Both the position numbers and the translations under genes were made by a program. A DNA stretch of 64,000 nt from Apostichopus japonicus (lineage: Eukaryota; Echinodermata; Holothuroidea; Aspidochirotida; Stichopodidae). Location: contig NC_092571.1 of NCBI RefSeq assembly GCF_037975245.1, positions 26,736,564 through 26,800,563 of the forward strand, given 5' to 3'. Below are positions 11,758 through 25,400 of the stretch, piece by piece; position 1 is the first letter of the stretch, and the number at the start of each line of letters is the position of its first letter. A model generated the notes under the pieces. That model was not told where the DNA came from and did no database searches. It saw only the letters and a list, made by a program, of their open reading frames with translations.

Positions 11758-12705
11758 CCTTTCGTTAAAAATTACTACTATATTATGAGGGAGATCTATA
11801 TATACCTTATACATATAACTTCGTTTCCGTAAAGCATCAACAGTATATCATGCCTGTTAAGATAACACACTTTAAAGACCTCTCTGTAATGGTGGAAGAG
11901 ATAATCACCCTTTAATGGAGGACAACGTATATGTCTAGACAATAAACTGGTTGTTTTGCCTATATAAACTACCCCTGCGGTACCCATGTTAAAAAGAAAA
12001 TCAGCCAACAGCAAACAAGAAACAGCAACGAGCAAACAGAAAACAGCAAACGAGCAGGTTAGCTGTGAAGGGAAACGTCAATGAACTCTGACGTCATATT
12101 TGCGTCATTCTAACAAATCTCTGGAATGATGATAGCAATTAAATATAATACAATGCGGTAAAAGTCATTACGATCCACCTATAAGTGACACGGATTATTC
12201 GATTTCTTTGTGGTGCGCGTTTTAACGGTCATGCATAGTACAGTACCTTGTTAAGGTCTCTACTCCCTTTAAGAAGGAACTGAAAGTGAAAAAGAAACGT
12301 GTGTTACTTCCGATAAATTTCCTATAACGTAAACTGAACAAGAATTTTCGTTTTTACTTTAAGCTGTAGTTCGATATTGATGGTGATATCATTATTAAGT
12401 TTAGTCATACTTATTAATAGCTAGTAGATAAATGTTAAAATCTTCACATAGACCTGTTAGGTACAAATGATAAAAGGGGTGTATATCTCTTTCTTGTCTT
12501 GCAATTGACGAAAATTTGCCTTCCCATCGATGACTCAAACATGCATAAAAACATCAAGAATATTTGCATATTTGCAACAGCTATGGCAGTTAATATTAAT
12601 AAATTGTAAATTAATCATTGAGTTTATTAGCAACAGTATTTCGATATGATTGTGTGATTTTAGTCGAATTTATTGACACAAAATGACGAAAATTGCCCAA
12701 TAATA
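11758..12705. other. gene-free stretch
   Basis: No exon-like frame with family resemblance is seen. An imperfect aaacagcaaacgagc-type repeat runs at about 12002-12055. The rest is AT-rich single-copy-looking DNA. Confidence 0.5.
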
Positions 12706-12709
12706 TATA

Positions 12710-12710
12710 A

Positions 12711-12749
<39 letters not shown>

Positions 12750-12781
12750 ATATGTATAAACACACATATATACATATTTAC

Positions 12782-12817
<36 letters not shown>

Positions 12818-12986
12818 ATAAATATATATATATTTATATATATAATTGTATATCTATCTATCTATATATATATATATATATATAGATATAAATATATATA
12901 TATACATATATATATATACATATGTATATATATATATGTATATATATATATATAGATATAAATATATACATATATATATACATATG

Positions 12987-13045
<59 letters not shown>
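12710..13045. repeat. long (TA)n microsatellite with CATA/GATA variants
   Basis: About 335 bases of TATATA with interspersed TACATA, TGTATA and TAGATA. Both strands give long Tyr/Ile open frames that are pure repeat translation. Confidence 0.97.
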
Positions 13046-13049
<4 letters not shown>

Positions 13050-13498
13050 ACCTTCTAATCATCACTGCAAATAAAAAGCTCCTTCAGTTCTAATGCAGCT
13101 CTGAATTCTGAGTACATAAACAGGTACTGACGAAAAATTCTAATTGCATCATACGAAGGAAACTTTATTACAGGGTTACAAGCCTCGGTGATTGAAGCTA
13201 TGATCCATCTCTCAACTCTCATACATCACCTTTATTTCAATCTAATCATATCATATGAAACAATAAAAATGAGATAGCACTAAACATGCGTGAAAATATT
13301 GCCAAAACAATATGAAATAGGTATTAAATCACAGAGTAAGACGAACACTGAAAAGATGATTGATTGATTGAGAGGACTGCTGAGAAAGTTTAACAACTTA
13401 GAAAACTTGTAGAGTATAGAAGTCCCCGAAAAGCAAGAAATACAAGCGAAAAGAAAAACAAAGAAAGAATTGTCACACTTTAAAGACAAATGAGATCC

Positions 13499-13563
13499 CC
13501 ACCCGCACACCCGCACACCCCGGACACCCCGGACACCCGCACACCCCGGACACCCGCACACCC
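13499..13563. repeat. short minisatellite (CACCC-GCACA-CCCCGGA)
   Basis: Alternating words cacccgcaca and ccccggacac repeat about six times in C-rich DNA, within otherwise AT-rich sequence. Confidence 0.9.
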
Positions 13564-14230
13564 ACCATTTACCCCATACTACAAAACAAGCTACAGTGAA
13601 CTATAAAATATAGATCTGAACGAAAATGGTAAGAAACATAGGAATACTTTTATAACAATTCTCTTTGTAAACAAGTTTTTAAAGTGAGCAAAGAACGGTA
13701 CGTATAGGGCAGCCAGACGGATACTCTACAATGGTTCTTATTATTCTGCACATTTAATTCACATTTCTAAGATACGAACTGTGGGCTAATTAGATATAGG
13801 AACGAGAAATTGGGATGAATGCTCTTACCGTTTACCAATATGGAGTGGTTTTGGCATATATAGTTACCGTGCGTGAAAGTCGAAATAAACAGCTAAAATT
13901 GATACGGGAAAAGAAAACATAAAGCCATTTGGTATTTTCAATATTTTGAGGCACATGGAAAATGTCGTCCATTCGTTCGGATTCCTACAGAACAATGGCA
14001 TGAATGTGTTGGAATTGGTGAAATCTGATCAAAACATTAAAAATAAAAATCGTCAGAATGATTATCATTACCGTTTTAAGTTTGGCCTATAAAGGAACAT
14101 TCTGTGCAGTTGTCAGCGGCATCGCATAGTCATCGTATATATATACCAATCCAACATAATCTTCGGTTTAAGTTTTTAAAAGGTTTTACTGTATACTAAT
14201 GACTTTCTATTTATTTCTTTAGTTTATTTT

Positions 14231-17200
14231 ATGGAACCGTGGAGTTCCTTCCTTCTGATTGCGGCGTTCATTTCAACCTTCATCACCGTTGCAATTTACA
14301 TCTACGCTCTGGTTAAAGTAAGACAACACAATCCTCTTGGAAGTCAAAGACGCGGTGCTCTTCAATTAGTATTTGGTCTCTTCCCGGTAAGAACATTTCA
14401 CTCTATAGCATAACTCCTTACCATCATTGGCAACTTTTCTAAAGCAATTATGGTTTTTAAGTGTATGAAACTAAGAATACCTCATTCTTTATCCCATAAT
14501 ACACCGCCTCCCCCCACCCCCACCCACAATGGACACCGAGCCCCGGAGGCCGTCACTCATACACATTTTACAGTTTTAAAGTTACGTGATATCAAGTCGA
14601 TCTCTGATTATACAAGATGAATTATTAATTGACATTCATACGTGTATCTAAATTATGTCGACAATTGCACGCATGTCTCCATTGAAGGCCACTCTGCCTT
14701 TTGAGATAGGCAAATACATGTACAGTATGATATTATTAAGGGCATTATGTTTCTTTGTTTCTATAAATGTTATTATATTTTAATTCCAATACAATTCTTT
14801 GGCATATTGAGTTCAGTATATATGATCAAAGCTATTAAGTGGCAAACAAAGGTTGCTTAGGATCAGCATCATAATCCACACATCAACATTTATCCTATGA
14901 TAAACTACATCTTTGTTCTCAATTGTTTCCCCTTAATTCATATTTTCTTGACAGGTATTTGCCCTGACGTCATTATGTGGCATTATCATTCCGAGGGCAG
15001 CCTATAGTGTAGAATGGGGTGCAAGCGTGTAAGATTTTCTTTATATTGATAGTGACTTTCTGTAAACGTTCTTGTACAACATATTCCACTTCAAACAAAC
15101 AAACAAACGGTGTTGGGTGTCATGGGTGGGTTGGTGAAAGGTGAGGGGGGGGGGGGGTTAAATCCCCTTAAAATACTATTAGGTTGTCACAGGTTCAAGG
15201 TAAGCCTACATAATTATTCGCTGGTACCTAAATAATTGACACCGTATATGTACACAAATATTTTACTATTCTGACTTTATCGTGAAACTTACCAATCTAA
15301 GGAAAAGCCTCACCATGGACTTTACGTTAAAAGAATCATATAATATACGGTTTTGTCCATGGAGCTATTTTTGTTAATAGATCTATGAGTTAACTTCATG
15401 TTCTTTCTAATCGTTTCATGAAATTAAATCTATATGTGGTCAACTTGAAGCAATTCTTGCAGTGTTTATTCCCTTTCATTGTATCTTTTACGTTAAACTA
15501 ATAAGTGATTTGGAATGTGGCGAGACCACTTCATATCCCTTTAGTGAATAAGAGCGTCTTCAGAGTTGAAAGTTGTCGGGGGGGGGGGGGCAAGGAGAGG
15601 GTGAGGTGTAAGGAAGTAGGTATGGTCAACGAATCCACGTAATGCATGGTACTTATAATGAAACAATAACTCTGAACTATGAAACTGAACTTCTGAACTA
15701 TGCAATGACATCCTGATAGTAGTATGTTTTGCAAAGATAACGTGTTGTAGAGTTTTGTTGAACATTTATCAATTTAGGTGGTCGTGCCACAGTGAGTGAC
15801 GTCATCGTCTAAAAACGAGTTGAAAAAAAATGTCTAATTCTTTTCCAAGAGGAAAGTGCTGTTATTTTTTAATTGAACACTTCTATCACCTTCCACGAAT
15901 AAATGAACAACAAGCTTAAAAATAAAATAAAAAAGCCTTTCGCCATGATGACATCATACAATAGGCCAGGACTAATAATGCGTTTTTGTTTCAATGTCAA
16001 TCATGCTTGCATGGAAATCATGTGCATGCATAAATTATATTTCAATAGCATATTTTATATCCCTTTTTATACAGATATTTAGCGATAACTATTTACTCTT
16101 TTCTTGGTCTCGTTACGGAGTATTTCGGCGGCACAGCTGCAATGATGAAGTTCTTTGAAGAGAATAAAGTTTCTTACGCACAACCACCCTTCGCGTGTTG
16201 TTGTGTTTGCTTACCCGAGGTTTACATGGATGAGTAAGTAGGCTTGTAACTATAGGGTTACAGCTGTACGGGTAAAGCAGTCAACGCGAAGCTCTTGTAA
16301 CGATGAGCGTAAATCATTCAACTTGACAAAATCATTTTGAATTCGAAACTGGAGAGGATTTTTTTCAAGTTTGCAGTGTTTGTATCAAAGATGGGGTAGA
16401 TGGCAAATATTGTATCAAGTATTTCTGTAGATAAAGATTTCACGTCGACTGTTTTCATTGAAGCTGTGGCTGAGGCCGTCAGAATCTAACGAATTGGGTC
16501 TTACACCCCCTCCCCGCCCCCCGAAAGAAAAATACAAAAAACATCACTATCAGGCATAAGGGGTGCCCAACCCTTTCAAAACCAATGCAAATATATATAT
16601 TTTTTCTTCCTAAACAGAGGCACTTTATAGTAAAATGAACATTTATGAAAGTTTATTGTATTTAACTTTATATACTCAGTAGAGTATAACTCTGACTCAT
16701 ATCCGAACAGCAACTTTGCCAACGGCATCTTTGGTTAAACTGCATCTACAACATCTAGAGCTTTATAAAGAGATACTTTTGGCTAGCCACGATTATGTCC
16801 GAAGTATTGAACTGTCATTATAATCTAATAGCTCTATTCTCTCCTTACCAACAGGAGAAAGTTTAAATTTAACCGTTACCTAGTTTTACAAGTCATTATT
16901 GTACGACCGCTATGTGTCTTCATCGGGGCCGTTCTCTGGTCTGACTCAGTTGAAGAAAATTCTGCGGTAAGAGGCAAATTTATAATTACTTTTGATATTT
17001 GAAAAATTATTGAGCAATCGCCAGCTATCAAGATGAGACTGAAATTATAGGACTTAAAGAATCATTTAATACTCTGCAATTTTGCAATTAGCCTATTCAG
17101 CACCTCCCCCATTCTTTTCAAGTCCACCCCTCAGATCCCATACCTCCACCGCCCTCATCTTCAAAATTACATGGGGATACACCATACGTATCTATATGGC

Positions 17201-19306
17201 CATATCATTAAAGAGGCGGGGGGGGGGGGACAGAGTTTACTCAGTAAAATTAATTCTTCTAATTATGTGTGACCATCTGTTTGTGTGTAATATGATATGG
17301 CGGCACGACTGAACAAGGCTGCCTTCACGGACGGTTGGTAGTTTCAACAGAATCGTTCTGCTTTAGTTTTGATTCACTATAAGAGTCTCCTTCATAGTTT
17401 ATATGCATGGTTGTACGATATGATCGGGGTTGCCAGTTTCAAGTTTCTGACGTTGCAGTACCCCAAAGTTGTTAGACACAAATTGACATCTCTGTTATGA
17501 TCTACGTCGTCTTACAAACTCTTTACATTTACTGAGCAGCTCTTGCTTTGGTCACCTCAGTACGTGGCCACAGCCAAAGCCTATAATGTCTGGCCCAGTC
17601 CCCCCCCCCCCCACACTCCCCCCAAATAAGGGAAAATTTGGTTCTAAAGAGTGAAGCGCATGGCAGTTGATTTAAAATGTATTCCTTTGATTTGAATATT
17701 TTGCTCCAGATACAAAACACGGACGCCCTTAACTTCTGGCTTGGGACAGTTGCCGGTTTCTCTACCGGTATTGCGGTGTACGGTATTCAGGTCTTCAGCA
17801 AATCGTCCAATCACTACCTTAAGCAGTATTATGTGAGAATAAAGCTAACGGTTGTGCTATTGGTGCTGATTTTGACCAGCACAGTGGCATTTGTACTAGA
17901 TGTGATGAGTTTCGCTGGGTCCATTCCTTGTCAACCCAGCGGTCCCTTCAGCTCGCGTGAGAGGGCCCAAAGTAAGTCAAACTGGTACAATATGACCACG
18001 TGAAAGTGAAATAGTTTGGAAGGGGGAAAATTACAAGTAGATCTTACGGATTTGAACAAACGGGCCTATTATGTAGATGTGTCAACATTATGACCAGAAG
18101 CTATTAAAAATTTAATGTAAACAAATAGGCCTACAATAAAGTATGTAATTTACTACTTTACATAATCCAAAAGTTAACTTCTTGAAATAGTTTCGAAATT
18201 GGTAGTCCAGAAATATGCGTGTCATTGTTATACGCCATTCCGCATAGAGGTACATCACATTAAAGTAAGGTATTGCATAAGTTGCATATAAGTAATGCAC
18301 ATTTCAATATCAGACATGTGTCGAAATTCTGTTGGCCTAAGTAAGTTAAAACTTCTCATCAGCTTTAACCTCAAAAGAATTGACATAAACTCAACCATCA
18401 AGTTAAGCTTTTTAAAGAACTTGTGATGTCTCTAAAATGGATTTTTCTTTTAGCTATTTGGGGAAGTTGATTGTGACATTCATCTTTACCACATAGACGA
18501 TTAATTGTGTGTTTTTTCTATAAACATTGATGAGAGAGAATATGTTATAATCCAATACTGGACAGACACACGGAATGAATTAGGAAAGTTAAGTGTTAAC
18601 CATGTATAGAAAAAAAAAATGTACTGCAATCAATATGTAGACTGCTTATCCTTGTGACAGGTTTGTTGTGGTTAGTTTGCAGTTGGAAGGGAAGTACTTC
18701 ACTTCCTTTAAGATTAGGTTCCCGTAGCCATGGTAGTTAACATGCAAATATCGTGATAACACAAACGGTCACAATTCAGAATCTCATCTGGGAGCAGAAG
18801 GATACTCATGTAACTTACACGCTACAGTTGCACGTGCGCCACTATCTGCTATAATTACAAGTTGAGACTTTTAAAACTTGTCTTATTACTGTTTTATCAA
18901 ACACTTTATTCCCTTTATTTCTAATCCAGCTATGTACAACCACGTGACCATACACCTGATGGCTCTTACCATATGCGGAATATTTTGCTTTTGGATCTGG
19001 CTAAGCAAATTCAGTGACAACAAAGATGATGTTGAACTTGTTCCAGTGGTACCTAGTCCCGGCGGGGGAAACACGCCAGTTGAAAACCATAGCAGTGCTG
19101 ATCAGACAGCCACTGTGATAGTTGACACACAGGGTACTTTGACAGTTGACAAACAGACGAATGACACTCAAAGTGACCAGCAGGACACTCAGACAGATGA
19201 CAAGCAGGACACTCAGACAGATGGCAAGCAGGACACTCAGACAGTTGAAAACCATAACAGTGCTGATCAGACAGCCACTGAGATAGTTGACACACAGGGT
19301 CTTTGA
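14231..19306 (+). CDS. organic solute transporter alpha-like protein (5' end not found)
   Basis: Six exons: 14231-14386, 14955-15028, 16075-16233, 16855-16966, 17710-17971 and 18930-19306. All have GT-AG sites and consistent phases, giving 379 residues from the first visible Met. The protein resembles the multi-pass OST-alpha family (SLC51A; the human protein pairs with OST-beta to move bile acids and steroids across the basolateral membrane). Matching landmarks are an RRGALQL segment before a membrane helix, a GIIIPRA segment, TEYFGG, a cysteine cluster FACCCVCLPEVYMD, and a final helix after YNHVTIHLMALT. Residues before MEPWSSFLL are probably in an unseen upstream exon: an acceptor-like ctttag lies just before 14223, and the human protein is longer at this end. 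The tail after the last helix is repeats of DKQDTQTD type and stops at an apparent one-base deletion. Possible AATAAA signals lie at 19826 and 19892. Confidence 0.85.
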
Positions 19307-19735
19307 CAGTTGACAAACAGACGGATGACACTCAAAGTGACCAACAGGACACTCAGACATATGACAAGCAGGACATTCAGACATATCTACAAGCAGGACA
19401 CTCAGACAGAGGATAAGCAGGACATTCAAGACAGTTGACAAGCAGGACAGTTGACAAGCAGGACAGTCAAGACAGTTGACAAGCAGGACAGTCCAGAAAG
19501 TTGACAAGCAGGACACTCAGACATATGACAAGCAGGACACTCAGACATATGACAAGCAGGAAACTCAGACAGTTGACAAGCAGGACAGTCAAGACAGTTG
19601 ACAAGCAGGACAGTCAAGACAGTTGACAAGCAGGACAGTCAAGACAGTTGACAAGCAGGATAGTCCAGAAAGTTGACAAGCAGGACAGTCAAGACAGTTG
19701 ACAAAGAGGACGATCAGATAATTGACAAGTGGGGC
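19085..19735. repeat. minisatellite spanning the OST-alpha tail and 3' region
   Basis: Units built from acagttgacaagcaggaca and ctcagacagatgacaagcag repeat irregularly. A larger duplication is also present: the block gaaaaccatarcagtgctga to gttgacacacagggt occurs at about 19081 and 19248. The first part is read in frame as the acidic, Gln/Thr/Asp-rich C-terminus of the transporter. The rest follows the stop codon. Cys/Leu-rich frames on the opposite strand are repeat artefacts. Confidence 0.95.
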
Positions 19736-19739
19736 GAGG

Positions 19740-21780
19740 CTCTCCAAAAGTTGAGAAGTGAAATCCTAAGAGTTCACAAGCAAAGATAGATGAAACAGCA
19801 ATGTAGACAGAGAGGACACACACAAAATAAAAGGAGAAAACAGAGATTTACTCTTTGCACAATGTCTTTGATAAAACAGTACAGACCGAATAATAAAATG
19901 TGAAAACAAAAGTGCAATGGGAAAAGGGGCTAGAAAAACAAAACAATTGGGGTATGGAACACAATGCTCAATTTTACAATTAAATATTTGCCCCAAAAAT
20001 ACATTTGCCAAAAAAAAAATCAAAAATTGTCATTGTTTTCTGACCAGATCTTTGCACAAAGTTTTCAGTTGTCTAGAATCAGTGGCTGAGTTTTACAAGA
20101 ACTTTCACATGAAAGTAGACTATTATTTATACCACTTTTAATACTATTAATATTACCAAATCAACAAAAGGTACTGACTGCATGCTGTTACACTACAAAA
20201 CCTCTATATTTACACCTCAGTGTAAATGCTACTTATGTAAGCAATAATTTCTTAGTTACTATATCAGAGTAAGTCAGTCCACATTTTTATGGCAGTTAAA
20301 TTTGGTTAGTCTTCCAGCCCTTGTTAATGTATAACATGAAATGTGCAACAGTCCGATCCAGGATTTCATAAAGTTGTTGGTGGTTGTCCTGTAGTCGTGG
20401 AAGCCAACTCCAGCCCGAGGGGTGGGTAGAAAAAACTAAATTTAGGGCCTCACATAGGAGGTGTATTCTGTGGCATAGTTAGATTGTAAACAAGGTTTAT
20501 TGTAAGGTCAAAACCGAAGGCTGTGATCACAACTACTGGATGTCTGTGTGATGTTGAACAGGGTATGGGCAGTTGTACAATGACTTCATAAGAATGTTTT
20601 AGTTACATTGCTGACTGGTTAGTTGATTATATTTATGATAATTCTCTGCCAGCTGATAATTTGAAGTAGCTGCCGCAAGTTTAAAGTGACAGTGTTGTAA
20701 GACAGACAGACGATGTACTTTAGCTGTAGTGTAGAACAGACAATACACTAAAGGAGAAGGTGAAACACTAAAATCAGATAGAAACACGATTACAATCTGT
20801 TTCTGACATCATAAGCATTCTACTGAAAATTGTGTCAACTTGACAAGTCGCACGAAAGCCTTCACCCTCCATCTAACAAAAGTACCATCAATGGGGGTTG
20901 TAACCATAGCAACCTGTTAAAGATAAACGTGGCTGGATAACAGAGGAACGACCCAGGATTGATCCATCATTTATGCTATTTTGGATTAATATATTTAAAA
21001 TATGCATTTTTGATCTGTCAGGGTGTTTAATGATTCTCATTTTAAGTTTCAGTTTATAAGTATGTAACTATTTGTAAAAAAAATCATATAAGAAATATAC
21101 ATATGAAAATATCTCACAAGTGGAATTTGCTTGCTTGCTTATGTATTGATGTGTGTGTGTATGCTAGTATGAATAAGAGATGTCACTGCGATATGTTTTA
21201 TACAGGACTTCTGCAACCTTTGAAAACAGAAGATACAGCCAGAACATTTCCACTTGTTACTTGAAAGGGTTAGAAGAGTACCATTGTACTTCTTAAAGTC
21301 AATGGTAGGTCCACAGCCACTGTGAAGTATTTCACACTACTGCTATCGCTAACATATTTAATTCCAGGATCACCAGTTTTCCCTCCCAAGTTTAGTATCA
21401 TAGAAACAACAATTGGTTATAGTTTTTTCTTAAAATAATCAGTAGGATATTGTGACTGTAAATTATTCTCCTCAAACAGTGATAAGTGTTAAACTGACAA
21501 TGATAATTCTTTGAGTGAGTTTTGCAGGTAATTGGGTGAAGGTTTACACAGCTGTGACTGTGTTTTATTGGACTGTCTGTCGGATTTGGGTTCAATACCG
21601 ATAACCTTTACATAATACCAATGATGCATCTAACTCATAATTAATTAAATGGACAATGATAGTCTCAGATAAAAGGCAAAGGTATACTGTAAATACAGTT
21701 AACAAAAAATATTATTGTTTAACATCCATATTCACAAATCTGGAGCACATGTGAAATTAGCTTACTCAAAAATAACCTAA
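19740..21780. other. intergenic stretch between convergent genes
   Basis: This lies between the OST-alpha stop and the helicase 3' end and presumably holds both 3' untranslated regions. I find no exon-like frame here. AATAAA occurs at 19826 and 19892 on the plus strand. Confidence 0.5.
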
Positions 21781-21786
21781 TACCTG

Positions 21787-22055
21787 TCTATGATGGGCCT
21801 GAAAGCATCTCTATTCATAGAGAATGTCTGGTATGTGTGTTGGAGGACATGATCATTCTAACAAACAGATAAAACGTCCATGGTGGGCCTGCAACCATCT
21901 CTATTCATAGAGAATGTCTGGTATGTGTGTTGGAGGAAAGGATCATTCTAACAAACAGATAAAACGTCCATGGTGGGCCTGAAACCATCTCTATTCATAG
22001 AAAATGTCTGGTATGTGTGTTGGAGGACAGGATCATTCTAACATACAGATAAAAC
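21787..22055. repeat. three tandem copies of an 89-base unit
   Basis: The block containing ctctattcatagagaatgtc and tatgtgtgttggagga occurs at about 21808, 21897 and 21986 with few differences. It lies just downstream of the helicase stop on that gene's strand, so it is probably in or near its 3' untranslated region. Confidence 0.93.
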
Positions 22056-22431
22056 AAGAGCAGGGGATAACCTTTCTTGGAATTAGATTGAGTTCCAACT
22101 AGACTGACAACCTCAAAGTTCTTAAAACATATGCAACGGTATCAAAAGGAGACATATTCTGTGGTCGGTTGAGTGGGTCACAATCATTCCATTTTGGGTG
22201 AAATGTAACTCCCAGAATACGTCTACCGAGAAGCTGCATGATCTAGTCAGGTCTTTAAGCCGTTTGCAGAATGGTGATTCTCTAGACAGAGACTAACATG
22301 GTAGCTGGCACACATCGCCTAATTTTCAGGTGGGTAAGTCCCCTTTACAGCACCAGATCCAGAGTCACTTTTTCCCTTTGAATTAGAAGCATTCCACCCG
22401 CGCCGAATCCTTGCCAGATTTTAACTTTCCT

Positions 22432-25400
22432 CTAGACAATTTTCTCTATTTCGTCTGCGTCATCGGTGAGTAATCTCTCAATTTTGCGACCTGCAATAAA
22501 CGAAGCGAAGAAATAATGCATGAACAATGACCAGCCATGTAGACAGATCATCAATAAGGGAAGGTTGAAAGTGCACTAATTGATGTGCCAAGTACTACTA
22601 TTAATGGGTGTCACTAAACAGAAAATTGATATGACCCAGAGTAACCACAGCAGCATGTGAAGGGGGGGGGGTAGGGGCAAAGGAATTGGAGAGGGGAAAA
22701 CGAGAGCGGGAATGGCAGAGGGTAAGAGAGGGGGACAGATGGATAGGGGAGGAGAGAGGAAGAATAGAGGGAATATTAACTATGCTGAAAGAGAGAGGGG
22801 AAAGGGGGAGAAGAGGGGGAATGATAATTAACCTGAAAAGTGGAACAGGGAGGAATGAGAGACAAGAAGAAAGAGAGAGGGGAGAGAAAAGAGTAAGAGG
22901 GGAATGGAGGGGAGGGAGAGGGGAAAATAGTAACTAAGCAGAAAGCTGAAAGAGAGAGTGTAGAGACAAACTGCTTTTGTTCCAGCTAATCTGAGTCTTT
23001 CCAAGCTAAAGTATCTACGATATGTTTTCTACTAACCAAAGTGCTGCTCTATCCTTTGAAGTTTCTTCATCGTTCTGGGTCCATCGATGAAGTTAATAGC
23101 CAGACCAGACTTGCCAAATCGACCGGTTCGTCCTATTCTGTGAAGGTATGTTTCAACGTCTGGCTCACCACTCATGTCAACAGGAAGATCAAAGTTGATC
23201 ACCAATGTGACCTGTTCAATGTCAATTCCTGTGTGTTGAATAAAAGTTGATCATTTTCAGTACGAAGTGAACTTCATTATCAGAGTGTAATGAGATAGGA
23301 CATACAGAAAGACTGCTATTTATAGTATCTACAAAAGGTGAGAATTTCAGAAATGATTGGCAAAAGCAGACATGCTTTTAAAGTCATCATCAATCTCATA
23401 GCTACCAATTTTGATAAACATTTCTACTTACTTACTAAGAATATCTATCGTTTGTGAATGGGAGAGTTGATATCGCACATTCCCAGTTTTTGTATTATTG
23501 ATGGAAAATTAAAAAAGTTTAGCTACTTCCTAACAAAATGCAAGTGCTTAACATACCAAAAGGCTAAAATCAAGTTTTCACTGCATTTTCCTGAATAACA
23601 ACACATGTACTTCAGTTACTGAACTGACTTTTCACAGGAGCCCAGTAATAGTAGCACTGATGATAAGCAGAAATACAGGGCTAATGTTAGGTACAGAAAT
23701 TGTGCCAATTATTTGACCTATCTTGTGTTTATCTTCTTAATGTCTACTGTCAGAAAAATGCCTGTGACTTATTTTCTTCTAACGGCAATCCACTGGATTG
23801 TACCAGTAAACAGCCTGCAGTTTGAGGCAGTGTTACACAAAGATGGATACAACTAAATAGATAGATCAAATGTCTATAGTAGACATATGTTATAGGTATA
23901 TGTGAGGAGTACTTTAGTTGAGGTAATTCATAAGGTTAGGCCACAGTTTGAGGCATGTTGATGCAAGGGTATACGGTGCTACACAATGATGGAATCCAAC
24001 TTAAATCGATAGATCAATTGTCTATAGTAGACATATGTCCTAGGTATATGTGAGGAGTAATTTAGTTGAGGTAATTCATAACGTTAGGCCACAGTTTGAG
24101 ACAAGTGTATGAAATACAGTTATAACAGTGTCTGTCTGTTATACCATACTGACGAATTTGTAACACAGAGTAAAAGATGCTTTTAAAGGTTTATGGACAG
24201 GTAGCTACAACTTTACTCTATTCAATAGCAAATTACATCTACTTTTCACATATGCCATCAAATCCTTGAAATTCGATTTCAAAAAGTGAAAAAATCGGGA
24301 AATTTTGAGCTTCACAAACGTAAGAATCGATAACCACCTCATAACGTATTGATTTTTTGTGACGTAGAATCGAGATGCGCAGACCGTATGTTAAATGTAA
24401 AGTTCTGCGCACTATCTTTTAACGTTGATTTCGCTTGGTAACCTCGAAAATGGAAGCTTCAAAACAACCCGAAATTTCCAGTCCAGAGGTTTCGGACGAC
24501 GAAACGGGGACAGCAAGTGAGGAAGAAGGCTCTTTGGAATACGAAATTCCGAACCAATAGGAAATTAGGCCCTATCAATTTGAGCCAGAAGCCGATGAAA
24601 GTGACAGCACCACAGACTCGGAAGGTGAACCTGACAGCCATGAAAATCCACGGCGTCTGTTGAATACTGATTGGTGAGAATACATGTAGGCTCATATTTC
24701 CACTGTTAGTGTTACTGCAACCTCCTACTATACAACGCCGCGGCATTCTTACTCAAAACTCTCTCCAAACTTAAGACTTAGAACAGTATTTCCAAAAATA
24801 AAATTGAATACGAAGTAATCATACAAAATTAGAATGTAAACAAATTAATTCTCTTTTAAACAGCGTTTTGAATAAACGAATATGGATGTAGGCCTACGAA
24901 AACAAATTTGTCAACGAACGGAATGGTAACGATTACGTGCTTCGGGTATAGATTGATACACAATATATACCCAGTTCGATGACTCAATGTAAACATCCGG
25001 AGTTTTCACATATACGCATGCTCTTATCCCTTCTCGATTCTACGTCACATCGTGTCAGAAGTCAAATTTTAGAAACGTGCTTTCAGGCGTTTGTTTTTCG
25101 TTGATCTGAGTAATTAATCCTTAATATCTCAAAAACTAGAGCAAATTTTTAAAGAGTTTATATTGAGAATATGCTCGGACATACATAAGCAATACATTCA
25201 TAGCAAAATTGCTACCTGTCCATAAACCTTTAAGATTTTGAGTATTTTAGACGCAACAGAACGGCTAATTGCAGAGGCGTTGACGTTAAATTTATCCCCC
25301 CCCCCCTGGCGTATGGCAGTTTGTCTCGGTACTGTACCTCTAGCCATTAGATTTGTGGTGACAAGGAGCTTCTCCTTAGCTTCTTTGAACCTCATAAGTA

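Larger units (their letters stand above)
24187..25229. mobile_element. Kolobok-like DNA transposon remnant (TTAA target duplication)
   Basis: A perfect 19-base terminal inverted repeat, aggtttatggacaggtagc, lies at both ends and is flanked on each side by TTAA (24183-24186 and 25230-25233). A second inverted pair, gtgacgtagaatcgaga, lies inside at about 24360 and 25035. It contains the start of a THAP-type zinc finger on the minus strand. TTAA duplication plus a THAP transposase is, as I recall, the hallmark of the Kolobok superfamily. At 1043 bp it is far too short for a full element, so it is an internally deleted copy. It lies in the helicase intron between exons 25338-25500 and 23037-23228. 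Confidence 0.8.

Noticed and set aside
12752..13065. Tyr/Ile repeat proteins on both strands
   Set aside because: Translation of a TA microsatellite.
19001..19629. Cys/Leu-rich frames antisense to the OST-alpha tail
   Set aside because: Antisense reading of the minisatellite; the real gene is on the plus strand.
22686..22937. Arg/Glu/Gly-rich protein
   Set aside because: Purine-tract composition inside a helicase intron.
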